Part shown: piece after piece, positions 23,053 to 34,797 of the stretch
Layout of the letters: each line of letters begins with the position of its first letter
Position numbering within the stretch: the first letter of the stretch is position 1
NCBI RefSeq assembly: GCF_019399895.1
Contig: NC_091888.1
Location: 3,008,501 to 3,072,500, forward strand
Direction: 5' to 3'
Length of the DNA stretch: 64,000 bases
Source: Cardiocondyla obscurior
Lineage: Eukaryota; Arthropoda; Insecta; Hymenoptera; Formicidae
Notes under the pieces: model-generated
Databases searched by the model: none
What the model saw: the letters and a program-made list of their open reading frames with translations, nothing else
What the model was told of the DNA's origin: nothing
Position numbers and translations under genes: made by a program

Positions 23053-23806
23053 TTTAACATGAGCGATAAACGCATCTCTGCTTTCTTTAATCGTAGGTTT
23101 AAATTTTTTTTTCTAAGATGCACCTGCCTACTAGGAGGTAAAAGCGAAGGAAGGCATTGCATAAGCAAAATATTTTTGTTTCTACAAAAAGAAACAAATA
23201 TATCTCAATACATTAAATAAAAAACATAAAAATATGTTTGATATTAGTAATAGTTTAAAATTAAATAACATTAAAAAATATTACTTTTGTCAGTTGTTTT
23301 AAAATAAAGTTTCCATAACATTTTTCCTTCAGAATCTTTTACTAATTCAGGATTATTTTGTAAAATAAATTTAATTTTTTGAGAAAATAAATGCCAATTC
23401 GTAATTAAAGCATCCTCAAACCCTGGTTGACAAGATATTCTAAAGTCGATTTCAATCTGAATAATAAAATTAAACCGTTTAATGTGGAAATATTTGTTTA
23501 CACTTATATGGTAAGATATAAGAAAAGTTTTTTTATAAAGTTAAAACTAAATTAATTTACAAAAAATTCTTACTAATTTATAACCTTCCTTGAGACGAAG
23601 AACAGTACACTCATTTAAATAAGTTTCAGCTTTAATATATTCTGCATTTTGTTGCTTAGCTAAAGCTCTTGAAGCTAACAATACACTTCGTCTATATTTA
23701 GATGTTATAGCCCATTTTTCTTGAACTTTGTACCATGGTTCATGTAAAGTTTTCAACCAGGTTAAAGCTGATTTTACTTTGTTTGTAAGTTCAATTTCAC
23801 CAACTA
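23053..23806 (-). pseudogene. Exons 8-10 of partner gene, left copy
   Basis: Three exons on the - strand correspond to right-arm exons 8 (33001-33230), 9 (33348-33519) and 10 (33624-33753). Exon 8 reads VGEIELTNKVKSALTWLKTL, exon 9 IEIDFRISCQPGFEDALITN. Compared with the right arm, exon 10 here has one A fewer in the early run (AAACAAAAATATT against AAACAAAAAATATT), shifting the frame at once. Both arms also share a second frame break in the later nine-A run. Exons 1-7 are absent because the duplication edge lies just upstream of exon 8. The copy therefore cannot make the full protein. Confidence 0.65.
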
Positions 23807-23868
23807 CAAAATATATATTGCAATACATTAAAAAACAAGTTAACAAAAGGATAACGTTACTTTATATA

Positions 23869-25140
23869 TTGTGCTAAATCTATTTATTTAATAAATTTGA
23901 AAACCATAACATCAAGATTTATAAATCATAAATTGCTCATTATCGAAGTCGGGGATGAACCCGCGATTCTGCCAAAAACGCAATAAACAAAAGAAATTTC
24001 ACACCGGCTATAATTTAGCACAAATCAAATTCGGAACGCGAAGAGAAATTACGCATACGGTTCGCAATAGGGTAAACGCAACGCACACGGAACGCGAGAA
24101 AGATACGCAACGCAACGCGAGAAAGATACACAACGCAACGCGAGAAAGATACGCAACGGAACGCAACGGAAGATATACGCAACGGAACGCGAGAAAGATA
24201 CACAGCGCACGCAAAAGAACGCAAAAAAATACTTTGGGCTGCCGGCACGCGGCGATACAATGCCCACTTCCCGGTACCCCACCGAGAACGGATCGGCTTC
24301 CGAACTTTCCTAACACGCGCGCAGGACGTGTCACGACACTCGCGAATTCCTGCTCGAAACTCGACCCTTTCACCCCGGGGCTCCACGCAACACGCTCGCA
24401 AATACTCGCCGCACGCCGTCTTCACGTGATGGCTGCAACTCGACGTTCCACGTCGTGATAAACACGACACTCCGCCGATTACAGCTTTTTCCCTCGGTGG
24501 CTGAATACACCCGGAGAGCCGGTATGGTCCCACGGCGCGGCGGAATTCGTCGTCGCCGTCCTTGAATCCGCGCTGATGCAGTACTCGCGCCGGCACCCCG
24601 TGCTGGTCACGTGATCGGTGGGTGATCGGCAGCTCCTCGCCGATTTTCTCAAAAGAGCTGTAGCTCAGGATTGCCAGCCCCTGGCCGGAACCTGTTTATT
24701 AAAACATGATTAATTTTTCGATACCGGGCGACTCCTGGCCCTTCGTCACGAAACGGCACTCACGGTACGGCACGTGATAACCGCGTTCTCAACAGCTCGC
24801 CGGTCGCTCTCCCTCGTCGTCAGTCCCGCCGGGCGGAAAATTCATGTGAGACTCGCTCGGCGAAATCACTCAAGCCCTTCACGGGCGGAAAATCCATGGA
24901 AGAAGTCTTCCCTGTCGGCGACAGCCTCCGCACTACCTCGTCGTCGGTCCCGTCGGCAGAGTTCGGCACCTCGGTCTCCGTGCGACTAACTTGAGACTTG
25001 CGAACGGGCCCGTTGCCAGGCCAACCGCGCCGACGCAATACTCATTACGGTGTCGGTACCGCCAATTTTCGCGAATCGGTAAATCGCCAGGTCGGTAAGC
25101 CGACACCGAAACCGCGAGATAACGCAGTTTTTCGTTACAC
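23869..25140 (-). mobile_element. Probable LTR remnant with short tandem repeat
   Basis: The segment is GC-rich and unlike its AT-rich neighbours. On the - strand it begins TGTAACGAAAAACTGCG near 25138, similar to the start of the LTR at 5322-6447, and runs to about 23950, where GGCAGAATCGCGGGTTCATC resembles a primer-binding site or tRNA T-arm sequence. A tandem repeat based on ACGCAACGCGAGAAAGAT fills 24077-24225. Long arginine-rich frames (for example 24015-24596, -) are GC artefacts. No target duplication was found, and the inner edge of the inverted duplication cuts in at 23868, so the call is tentative. Confidence 0.35.
24077..24225. repeat. Minisatellite, ACGCAACGCGAGAAAGAT unit
   Basis: About seven imperfect head-to-tail copies of an 18-21 bp unit (ACGCAACGCGAGAAAGAT with GGAACG and CACAACG variants) are visible on the + strand. 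Confidence 0.85.
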
Positions 25141-25338
25141 AATTCGTCACAGAAATCAGGCTTCGTACGTGACGTTATGACACAATATATTTTACCTTTA
25201 TGAACGATGTAACGTTACATACTAAAACTGATGTATGATATATTGTGATAAATATCAGTACCACGCAATTGAACTTTATCTTTATGGACTTTATTAAAAT
25301 TTCTACTTTACATGTAGACTTGATAATTTTGTGTTATA
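25141..25338. repeat. Fragment of GTAACGTTAC palindromic repeat
   Basis: CGTACGTGACGTTATGACACA and GATGTAACGTTACAT, with AGAAATCAGG upstream, recall the palindromic units at 28300-28435 and 29222-29352. The mariner-like element next door probably inserted into this repeat family. Confidence 0.45.
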
Positions 25339-27393
25339 CAGGGTGTCCGGTTCGTTTTGTCACTCCCGAAATTTTGGGGTAGACAAGAATATTTTAAGAC
25401 GAAAAGTCCTATACAATTATGCAAAATTCGTAACCGTTGATTTTATAAAAATTATTATGTCTCGGCGAATGAACGCTAAGAAATCTATGGGCTGGGCGCG
25501 GCGATGGCATTGTTTCGTTTTCTGCAGAAAGTAGCCGAGTCGAATAATACTGATTGGCGAGCGGGTTCGGCGAATGAGCTCTATTCTCGGAAGAATTGAC
25601 GGAAATGATAATAGCGTATGAACGAGCCGGCGAAAACGCGAATCGTGCTGCCGAAATCTACGCCGAACAATTTCCCGGGCGTGCACATTACCCGTGTAAT
25701 CGTACAATTTTACGGGTTGTACAAAGATTACGGCAAACGGGGTGTTTTGTGCATAACATAAATAATGCACCTGCACGTGTTCCGATTGAAAATCAAGAAC
25801 GAATACTTCATTTATTTGAAGATCAGCCGGACATGAGTATTCGTCGCGCGTCGTATCAACTAAACTTGTCGAGATACAGGATACACCATACTCTTCGGCA
25901 AAATGCGTTGCACCCGTTTCATTACCAGCGTGTGCAACAACTTTTACCGAGAGATTTCGAACCACGGGTGTATTTCTGTAAAAGTATTTTTATTAACTGT
26001 TATATTCGTGATAATTTGAAGGAATGATAATTATCAAAAAATGTTCGTACTGCAGAGTTCCTCGCACAGAGCAGGAGAGACGCATCTTTTCCAGACTCTA
26101 TCTTCTGGACTGACGAGTCGACGTTTACGCCAAACGGCGTAATTAATTTAAGGAACCGCCTTTACTGGTCGGATGAAAATCCTCATGTTATTAGACAGGG
26201 AGCTTTTCAATATCGATGGTCCATAAAAATGTATGGGCGGGACTCATTGATAATCATGTGGCAAGTACAAACGGAAAAAAACAATTATTTTATTAAATAC
26301 TCTGTAACAAAAATTTTTTTTTATTTGTATTAGATTGGTCCATATTTTCTTCCGCCACGTTTAACCGGCGAATTTTATAAATATTTTTTTGACACCGAGC
26401 TCCCTGTTCTTCTTGAAAATATTCCGCTGACAACAAGGAGAAACATGATTTACCAGCATGACGGGGCATCGGCTCATTGGAGTCGAGGAGTACGCCGACT
26501 TTTAGACGCACGCTTTCGCGACAGGTGGATCGGTCGTGGTGGTCCAATTATTTGGCCACCACGATCGCCAGATTTGACTCCGCTGGACTATTTTTTATGG
26601 GGACACATAAAAAACTTAGTTGAGCCTCAGCGAAACGGCACTGTAAACGAGGTACGCGAGGCCATCGTTGCGGCCTTCGCTACCATTACGCCGCATATGG
26701 TTCATCAAGCGACGCAAGACGTTGTTCGAAAGGCCCGACTCTGCGTGCAACAAAAAAAAGGGCACTTTAAACAATTTAAATTAAACAATGACAGTGGATT
26801 AGGCCTACCGGGGATACCACGATAAAAAAAACGCACTATGCTATCTACCGCTAGGTAGTGAGGAAATGATAGCACATCTTAATATTAATAATTTCCTAAT
26901 ATTAAAAATACGTTTTATTTGATGTCCGAAATCCTAAAGACAGCATAATATGTTAATGTTAATATCGTGCTTTCGGAAGCGCGGAAACATTTAATTGTTT
27001 GTCGGCACGGTATCATATGATCGCGAGCGCATTCGTTTCATCTTTGCCGCAAAGACTTCAATACGTGATTGTTTCTTTCTGAGTTGACTCAGATTATATC
27101 TTTAGAAACACCGTCGCCGCCGCGGCCGCAGCCAGCCCCTAAGTTGCTTAAAGCTCATTCGCCGAACCCGCTCGCCAATCAGTATTATTCGACTCGGCTA
27201 CTTTCTGCAGAAAACGAAACAATGCCATCGCCGCGCCCAGCCCATAGATTTCTTAGCGTTCATTCGCCGAGACATAATAATTTTTATAAAATCAACGGTT
27301 ACGAATTTTGCATAATTGTATAGGACTTTTCGTCTTAAAATATTCTTGTCTACCCCAAAATTTCGGGAGTGACAAAACGAACCGGACACCCTG
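25339..27393 (+). mobile_element. Mariner-like transposon with 242-bp inverted ends
   Basis: The element starts CAGGGTGTCCGGTTCG and ends CGAACCGGACACCCTG, flanked by TA on both sides (25337-25338 and 27394-27395), the standard Tc1/mariner target. The terminal inverted repeats are about 242 bp (25339-25580 and 27152-27393) and appear nearly perfect, since both give the same peptide frame (RRMNAKKSMGWARRWHCFVF). Unusually long ends with an open frame in them explain the matching short frames on the two strands. Total length is 2055 bp. The transposase inside is frameshifted, so the element is not autonomous now, though the preserved ends suggest a fairly recent insertion. Confidence 0.9.
25596..26825 (+). 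pseudogene. Mariner-like transposase, frameshifted
   Basis: The N-terminal part (from MTEMIIAYERAGENANRAAE) resembles the DUF4817-type helix-turn-helix of insect mariner-like transposases, with CNRTILRVVQRLRQTGCF. The frame stops at 26027. A second frame gives DSIFWTDESTFTPNGVINLR near 26097-26156 and contains the first catalytic Asp. Between about 26250 and 26335 the reading is broken by a shift and extra AT-rich bases. The C-terminal frame (to 26825) reads IGPYFLPPRLTGEFY, MIYQHDGASAHWS with the second Asp and WPPRSPDLTPLDYFLWG with the third. By my count 36 residues separate the second and third Asp, against 34 in classical mariner. At least two frameshifts make it a pseudogene. Confidence 0.8.
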
Positions 27394-30300
27394 TATATTC
27401 GACGTTATACAGAGCATACATTTTTATGAAGTTCTATAGAATTTATGTTTTAATTGACCGGTACCCATATTTGTCACTATAAAAAATGATTAAAAGTTTT
27501 ACGGTCCCATTATATTACGATATATGAAAAATTTCTTTTTTTCTATAGAATATTTAATACCGTGTATATAAATTGCAACTAGTTAAAACATATAATGTGC
27601 ATGTTTATAAAGAACTTATGTATACTGCATTTTACTTTATGTATATCATGTTTAATACATTTTTTGTGCATTTTAAAATGGTACTAATAAATAACAAAAG
27701 ACAAAAAAAAGCTAAATATTAATATATATTTTTATTTTAATTATACATATGGATAATTTGGCTCTTACTAGGACCGACCCGGTATTTCTCACACATATAA
27801 AGTAACATGTGGAGTCCGGTACCCGTATATCTAAATACATGCAATGTATAATACCAGAACCGAAATTAAGTACATAGTGTGTATAATAAAAAGACCGGTA
27901 CCAACATAAATAATATATGTAAAGTATAAAATAGGGACCGACATTAAATTTTAGTAAACTAAAGAGTTATTGCACTAGTTTTACTATAAATAAAATTTTT
28001 GACCGGTCCAGTCAGATAAAATATTATGACCATACCACTCTTATAATGCAAAATACAAATAATGACGACACTCTCAACTAATATATCTATTCAGAAAAAC
28101 ATTTTAGCGTCAATATTACAAACTTATTTGCTTACACTACGTTTTTAATTAAAACGACACCTCGAATGGTTTGGCAAGTTAATTCTTTAATCACGAATAC
28201 GAAACTAGCGTAGATGTTAACATGTGCAGATTCAACTACGTGCTCATTCAAAGCATTGAAATTTCTGAAAGAGATATTTCAAGTTCTGTTTTCTGATATT
28301 AAATTCTACCAATACGACGCAGACAATAAACTTCGTAAATTACATTACGATACAGTTTATAAGTTTTAAACGATGTAACGTCACAAACAAGATCCATTAT
28401 CTGCGACGAATTAGTAGAAATCAGGACCGGAAAACTGATCTTAATTAATCGGCTTTTTGAGTAATATCAACGCTGTAAATAAGCACGTCGTTCGAAATAC
28501 ATGTATTAAGACACACACTAAATTCGTATTCGCGACTAAAAAATTAACTTGTCAAATGTTTCGAGATGTCATTTTGATTGTAAACGTAGTGTAACCGTAT
28601 GAGCATGTAGTGTTGAATCTAAAATGGTTCTATAAAACGTTATATATGTTGAAAAGCTTGTGGCGATTTTAATTTTACATAGTGAAAATGATGTAGTCAT
28701 GCAAATCGCAAATTTTAATAATAATCGGAAAATATTTGTAAAATATTTAAGTCATATTTAACCGGTACCGATATTTCTCGTTACATCTAAGTAAAGAGTC
28801 CCAATATGTGACATTAGCACACAGTTTATAAATTAAATCATCATCGTATAGTCACATTCTGGGACACGTTACTTAGATGCAACGACAAATATCGGTACCG
28901 GTCAAATGTGACTTAAATGCTCTCAGATATTGTAAAAATATACGATCTGCGTGACTACAACATTTTTATTATGTAAATCTCAAGCCGTCACAAGCTATTC
29001 GGCATACATAATGTTTAATACAAACATTTTACCGTCAACTCTACATGAACATACTGTTACACTTTGTTTTAATCAAAATGACAACTCGAAACGATTGGAA
29101 ATTAAAATTTTTTTAACCGAAACAAAACTAGTGTATGCGTTTATTTGTGCACTCGCAACTACGTGCTCATTTACAGCATCGAGATTCCTGAAAAAGAGAT
29201 TTAAAGTTTTGTTTTCCGGCCTTGATTTCTACCAATACGTCGCAGACAACGGACTTCGCATGTGACGTTACGACACAGTTTATAATTTTTAATACGATGT
29301 AACGTCACATGCGAGTTCCGTTATTTGCGACGTATTGGTATAAATTGGGACCGGAAAATTAATTTTAAATTTACGGTTTAATAAATATTTTGACTTTAAA
29401 AATAAATTTTTGCTCAAATTAAACCATGAATCGATTTCATTTTTATTTAATGAGTATGATTTGTCCTTTACATATTAAAACAATATAATAAATATTTAAA
29501 ATGTATTTTAGTCCCATTAAGTTACAATGTATAAAAATTTTTTTTTTTTAATATAATTTTGAATATATTATGTACAAATTATAACTAATTATAAAATATA
29601 ATGGTTATGGTCGTTTTAAATCTATGTATATTGCGTTTTACTACATGTATACGATGTTTGACGAGTTTTTAATACATTTTTTAATGGTACTCATAAGTAA
29701 CACTAGATAAAAAAAACAAAATTTGTACATATAATTGTATTTTGATTATACATATAAAAAATTATTTAAAAACTTTCGTCTAGAAGTCGATGTATATCAA
29801 TGTATATCAACGTATACAATATGTATACCGGTCCCGTTATGTACCGAACGACAAAAATATATATATATAAACAAATCTTGCGCTTACCTTTCCGTGAAAA
29901 ATAATACGCACTGATGGTAAATATATGTGAAACGAGAAGTGAGCCGGCACAATGGTACGCACGTGTCCGCACGTGTACGCAAGAGTTTCGTGACTTGTAG
30001 CCAATAAACCTTGAGAAGGACGGCGCACACATGACCCCAAAGATCATGTGGCTTGATTAGCCAATGGATATCAACACACAAAAAAATGAATCTTTGATTC
30101 ACGTATATTTTTATTCTTGAATGCTATTTGCCTTAATTTAAATATAAAATACTTACTTTAGGTCACAATTTACGTTTGCTATAATAACGCATAAGTTTAT
30201 GTGAAATATATTTTATTCTTAAGGAACTATTTCTTGAGTGAAACTTGTTATGTGGTTATGACAAACGCGACACATTTATTCCAAAGCTATTTATTCTTGT

Positions 30301-30459
30301 ATCAAGAATAATATACTTTTGAGAGCACGCCATCTGCAACTTGTTTTTCCGTTAATGTGTTACTATTCTATCAGTCACATATGTATCCTCGTGTCTCGTG
30401 CCTCGTGCTATGGTGCCCGTATAATCGTGTAGTCGTGCAGTGTCTCGTATCACACAAAA
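27394..30459. repeat. Diverged direct and inverted repeats upstream of partner gene
   Basis: No gene seen. Two direct repeats about 2 kb apart: 27505-27760 and 29511-29760 (both begin GTCCCATTA, contain GTATATTGCGTTTTAC-like and AATGGTACT blocks). Another direct pair about 0.9 kb apart: 28020-28440 and 28970-29360 (shared CTACGTGCTCATT, CTACCAATACG). Each of the second pair ends in an inverted repeat around GATGTAACGTCAC (28300-28435; 29222-29352), and 28757-28917 holds a further inverted pair (ACCGGTACCGATATTTCTCG versus GACAAATATCGGTACCGGT). CCAAT-type strings near 29999 and 30058 precede the partner gene start at 30460 and could be promoter elements, but this is weak. Confidence 0.6.
29222..29352. 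repeat. Near-perfect palindrome around GTGACGTTAC
   Basis: TACCAATACGTCGCAGACAA ... CTTCGCATGTGACGTTAC on the left is answered by GTAACGTCACATGCGAG ... TTTGCGACGTATTGGTA on the right with a loop near ACACAGTTTATAATTTTTAA. Arms are about 55 bp with few mismatches. A weaker homologue lies at 28311-28432. Confidence 0.8.
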
Positions 30460-32517
30460 ATGGAAAATGCTGAAGGTGATTATGTTTTAATTGAGATATT
30501 ATTACAATCGTGGAATGTTTTACAACTTATGCAGACTTTCAAAGGTAAGTAAAATATTTGCATTGAATATGAATATAACCTATGCATAGAATTGCTCAGT
30601 GAGATTGTGCCATATATCATTAAAATATTTTTGTTTGTTATACTATGATTTTAGATAAAGCAATAGATGTTGATCTGTTTTTAAACTTAAATGAACAAGA
30701 TACAAAAGAAATATTAAAAGATTTTCCTCTTGGAATGCAATTAAAATTTTGGAAAAAATACAGTAAATGGAAAAACAACAATATTGAAACAGATATAGAG
30801 GTGAGATATTTTTTATGAATTTAATAACTATAAAATAAAAACTTATTAATTATTAGACATTGTAATTGATATAATTTCACAATAAATCTGTTTGTTGTAG
30901 CTGCATTAGTTCTTTTCTGTTTATTTTCGAAATAAAAAAATAATTTTTAGATTACTAGCCAGTTTAGCTACACAGAACAGATATCTTGTCGAGTTGACAT
31001 CAATTGTAGTGTTTAATATAGTGATTCAATAGTAATTAATGTTTTAAAATTTTGAGTAAATGAGACACAAATGTTTTTTTGATTTCTTTTTAGAAAAATA
31101 TTTCTTTTAGCAAAGATGAAACAATGTCTCACATTTTACATGCACTAGATACTCTTAATAACACAAACAAATTACATGAACAACCTTCAACGTCAAAAGA
31201 CTTTGTTTTTAATACTTGTGATTCAAATAATATTGTAAGTATTGGATATCATGTTCATTAATTTTGTGAAAGTATAACTGTCAATTAAAATGTCATTAAA
31301 AATTTTATTTTTATTGAGTGTTAATTTTTTTATTTTAGAATTTGAACTCACTATCAGATTTAGAAAACGAAGAACAAAATCAACAAACAAGAAAAAGACA
31401 CATTGAACAACAAGAATCAAATTTAGAAAACGAAGAACAAAATCGAAAAACAAAAGAAAGACATATTGAACAAAAAGTAGATGATTTAACTTTTTTTGAG
31501 AGCAAAAAAATGGTAAATCCAAATATGCTGGCAAAGGAAAAAGTAACTGCATTTAATGTTTATGACGAGTTAAAAAATTTAATGAGTAAATTTAAGGGTA
31601 TTTAATTGTAAATTTAAATATTTCAGTTTTGCTTAACTAAAATTATTCTTTTTAAGTTACCTTTTTTGTATATGCTTTTATAGTATAAAATAATAACAAT
31701 ATAGAATTGATTAATTTTGTTTTTATACATATTCGACATTAAAAACTAATATTAACAATCATTTTCTTATCATTGAAGTTTTTAAAACATTTATCTGATA
31801 GATATTCAAGATTCACTTTATCACTTATTCATTTTTTAATATCTGATACAAATCTAAATCACGTTAAAATAGCAAATTTTTTATTTAGTCGCTACTATTG
31901 TTGAAATATTTTGATTATGTTACTTTCAGGATTTACAGAATCTTCTTGAACATTGTTTAGAAGGAAAAGCTGTTCTTCAAAGTTATAAAAGAAATAAATA
32001 TTTGAATGAAGAAGATCGAACAGCCCTTGTCGATATCGTAATAAAATGGTTGCTTTTTCGTAATACCCAGTTAGTTCTTGTGTTTATGTATTTTTTACTT
32101 TGAAGTTAAAAATCATAATAGATATTATTTATATTATTATTTTTTACTTTTTATTTACAGGCCCAAAAAACATGAACAAACAATATTAAAAGATAAAACT
32201 TTATCTTTGTTTGAAAATGAAGAGGTACAATGCTCATAATAATTGTTTCACTTTTCTATTAATTTTGTATGTTAATGTTTAATTGTTTAAAGTAATTAAC
32301 ATTTTGATAAATAATGTATTAATATTATAGAATGTTTACTATATTGCTCCAAAAGAAGAAGGAGATAATTAATGTCTTGCAAGAGGAAAGCTTTTCGATA
32401 GAACCAAAAATTTGAAAGAATGGATGAGGAAAAAAAATCTTCTTCCTAGAGTTCAAATTTCTAAAAAGACTAATCCATCTGTTATTGAAAAAGGTTTCTT
32501 ATTTATTTTATAATATA

Positions 32518-32866
32518 CAGGGTGTCTCACCCCATATTGACAAACTCTCAGAGTTAGATAGGTCTCGTGGATACAAGTCAATAAGTTCTATGCCATTTTG
32601 TACAATTCTCAACCATTATTGAAAAAATAATTAAAATGTGTAACTTAAGAGCGACAAGGAAGCTGCGGGCGTGTGAGCGCGACAGACAAATGGCGCCTCG
32701 TCTGTCGCGCTCACTCACGCGTAGCTTCCTTGTCGCTTTTGCGCTAGACAAATTAATTTTTTTCTCAATAACTATCGTGAATTTTGTAAAACGGCAAAGA
32801 ACTTATTGACTTGTATCCACGAGACCTATCTAACTCTGAGAGTTTGTCAATATGAGGTGGAACACC

Positions 32867-32869
<3 letters not shown>
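32518..32869. mobile_element. Palindromic MITE, CAGGGTGTCT ends
   Basis: A 352-bp element flanked by TA (32516-32517, 32870-32871), starting CAGGGTGTCTCACC and ending AACACCCTG. The two halves pair almost completely: ACAAACTCTCAGAGTTAGAT with its inverse, then GCGACAAGGAAGCTGCG near the apex. It lies in intron 7 of the partner gene and has no coding capacity. The apex stem is shared with the element at 168-534, placing both in one family. Confidence 0.9.

Positions 32870-32926
<57 letters not shown>
32870..32926. repeat. (AT)n microsatellite
   Basis: About 28 AT repeats start at the right end of the MITE. The inner edge of the inverted duplication follows about 11 bp later. Confidence 0.95.
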
Positions 32927-32930
<4 letters not shown>

Positions 32931-33790
32931 GTACATATATAAAGTAACGTTATCCTTTTGTTAACTTGTTTTTTAATGTATTGCAATATATATTTTGTAG
33001 TTGGTGAAATTGAACTTACAAACAAAGTAAAATCAGCTTTAACCTGGTTGAAAACTTTACATGAACCATGGTACAAAGTTCAAGAAAAATGGGCTATAAC
33101 ATCTAAATATAGACGAAGTGTATTGTTAGCTTCAAGAGCTTTAGCTAAGCAACAAAATGCAGAATATATTAAAGCTGAAACTTATTTAAATGAGTGTACT
33201 GTTCTTCGTCTCAAGGAAGGTTATAAATTAGTAAGAATTTTTTGTAAATTAATTTAGTTTTAACTTTATAAAAAAACTTTTCTTATATCTTACCATATAA
33301 GTGTAAACAAATATTTCCACATTAAACGGTTTAATTTTATTATTCAGATTGAAATCGACTTTAGAATATCTTGTCAACCAGGGTTTGAGGATGCTTTAAT
33401 TACGAATTGGCATTTATTTTCTCAAAAAATTAAATTTATTTTACAAAATAATCCTGAATTAGTAAAAGATTCTGAAGGAAAAATGTTATGGAAACTTTAT
33501 TTTAAAACAACTGACAAAAGTAATATTTTTTAATGTTATTTAATTTTAAACTATTACTAATATCAAACATATTTTTATGTTTTTTATTTAATGTATTGAG
33601 ATATATTTGTTTCTTTTTTGTAGAAACAAAAAATATTTTGCTTATGCAATGCCTTCCTTCGCTTTTACCTCCTAGTAGGCAGGTGCATCTTAGAAAAAAA
33701 AATTTAAACCTACGATTAAAGAAAGCAGAGATGCGTTTATCGCTCATGTTAAAGTAAGGTCTATTATTCTGTTAGCTTTCTAAATTCTTT

Positions 33791-34749
33791 TGTAACGGTA
33801 GCGACTTCGGTGTCGCGTAGTTTGCCGGATTTAGGCTTGCCGGAGCCAGGGTTCGTAAGAGCGCAATAGTTTCGGGCTCCTAGTTGCGGTGTAGGCCGAC
33901 GGGAGCGCCCGTCGGCGAGTCCGAGGTTGCTCGGGCTGGCTTGAGGGGCAGCGGTCGGGAGCGCCCGACCGCGGCAGCGCCGGCGACTGACTGTCGCGCG
34001 GCGGATCCGTTGCCGGACGGGAGCGCCCGTCCGGGGGATCGTGTGGGCACGAAGTACCCTGGAGATGGCGGCCGTCGGAAGCGCCCGACGGCGGCGATGC
34101 CGGTGACTAAGAGTCGTGCGGCAGGTTCTAAGCTTAGACGGGAGCGCCCGTCCAAGAGAACCGAAGGTTGTCCGGGATAACCCGGAGAGCGGCAGTCGGG
34201 AGCGCCCGACCGCGGCGGTGTCGTCGGCGGTGTGCCGTACGGTAGATCCTATAGCCTGGACGGGAGCGCCCGTCCAGGGGATCTCGGTGGCCCAGACTAG
34301 CCGGGGGCGCCGGCGGTATTCGGTCGCCTCGGTAGTGGAGCCTTGGGAGCGCCCGAGGTTTCCAGGAACCTGAAGTTACTCTGCCTTGGGAGCGCCCAAA
34401 GCAGCGGAAGACTCTCACCGGGAGCGCCCGGGGACGACTCGGGAGCACCCGAGTCAAAGAGTACTAGAGAGGGCTTCGGGAGCGCTCGAAGCCTATCGGA
34501 GCTAGAGAATGTGATCGGGATCAGGATTCGAATCAGACAAGATACTGGCTCTGCCGTGAGCTCGGCTTATATAGCCGCCGAGATGAGAGTGGGGGAGCTC
34601 CCACTCTTACCTCGACGGCGCGCGCCATCGTTGGGCCGGTGGTCGCCCGGCGAACCTCCATTGTTCCGGCCGGTATATCTTGAAAACGGCGTCGGCCGTC
34701 TAGGGCGGTTGTTAGCCCTTTTCGTGGTGAGGCGTATGCTCTTGCCACA
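33791..34749. mobile_element. 959-bp solo LTR in last intron (right copy)
   Basis: Reverse complement of 22057-23015, of identical length, flanked by CTTT (33787-33790 and 34750-34753). It fills most of the intron between exons 10 and 11 (33754-34797). The shared position and shared target duplication show that insertion predates the inverted duplication. It contains the same hairpin ladder in mirror order, and 34362-34377 (CCAGGAACCTGAAGTT) is exactly complementary to the intron's own 3' splice site region at 34790-34805. Confidence 0.85.
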
Positions 34750-34797
34750 CTTTATTTACTGTTAAATAATTAAAAAAATTATTTTTAATAACTTCAG

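Larger units (their letters stand above)
18353..23868 (-). repeat. Left arm of 5.5-kb inverted duplication
   Basis: This arm is the near-identical reverse complement of 32938-38455. Paired positions sum to 56804-56808 throughout, so only a handful of small indels separate the arms. Outer similarity ends just beyond TTTTTTGTGTGAA (left 18353, right 38455); inner similarity ends by CATTGCAATA...TATATAAAGTAACG (left 23868, right 32938). The arm carries the intact 832-codon transposase, the last four exons of the partner gene and a 959-bp solo LTR. It lacks the partner gene's first seven exons, so it is the copy and the right arm the source, or the left lost its 5' half. Confidence 0.9.

Noticed and set aside
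23950..23985. tRNA gene suggested by GGGTTCATCCCCGAC on the - strand
   Set aside because: Only a T-arm-like string is present. No acceptor stem, D-arm or anticodon arm can be drawn; a primer-binding site or chance is more likely.
24008..24596. 193-codon - strand frame rich in Arg, Cys and Ser
   Set aside because: Its C-terminal half is a translation of the ACGCAACGCGAGAAAGAT minisatellite, and three overlapping frames are equally open.
29766..30102. Three overlapping - strand frames upstream of the partner gene
   Set aside because: All three phases are open for 67-93 codons over the same 300 bp, none is recognisable, and the region looks like upstream non-coding sequence with CCAAT-like strings.
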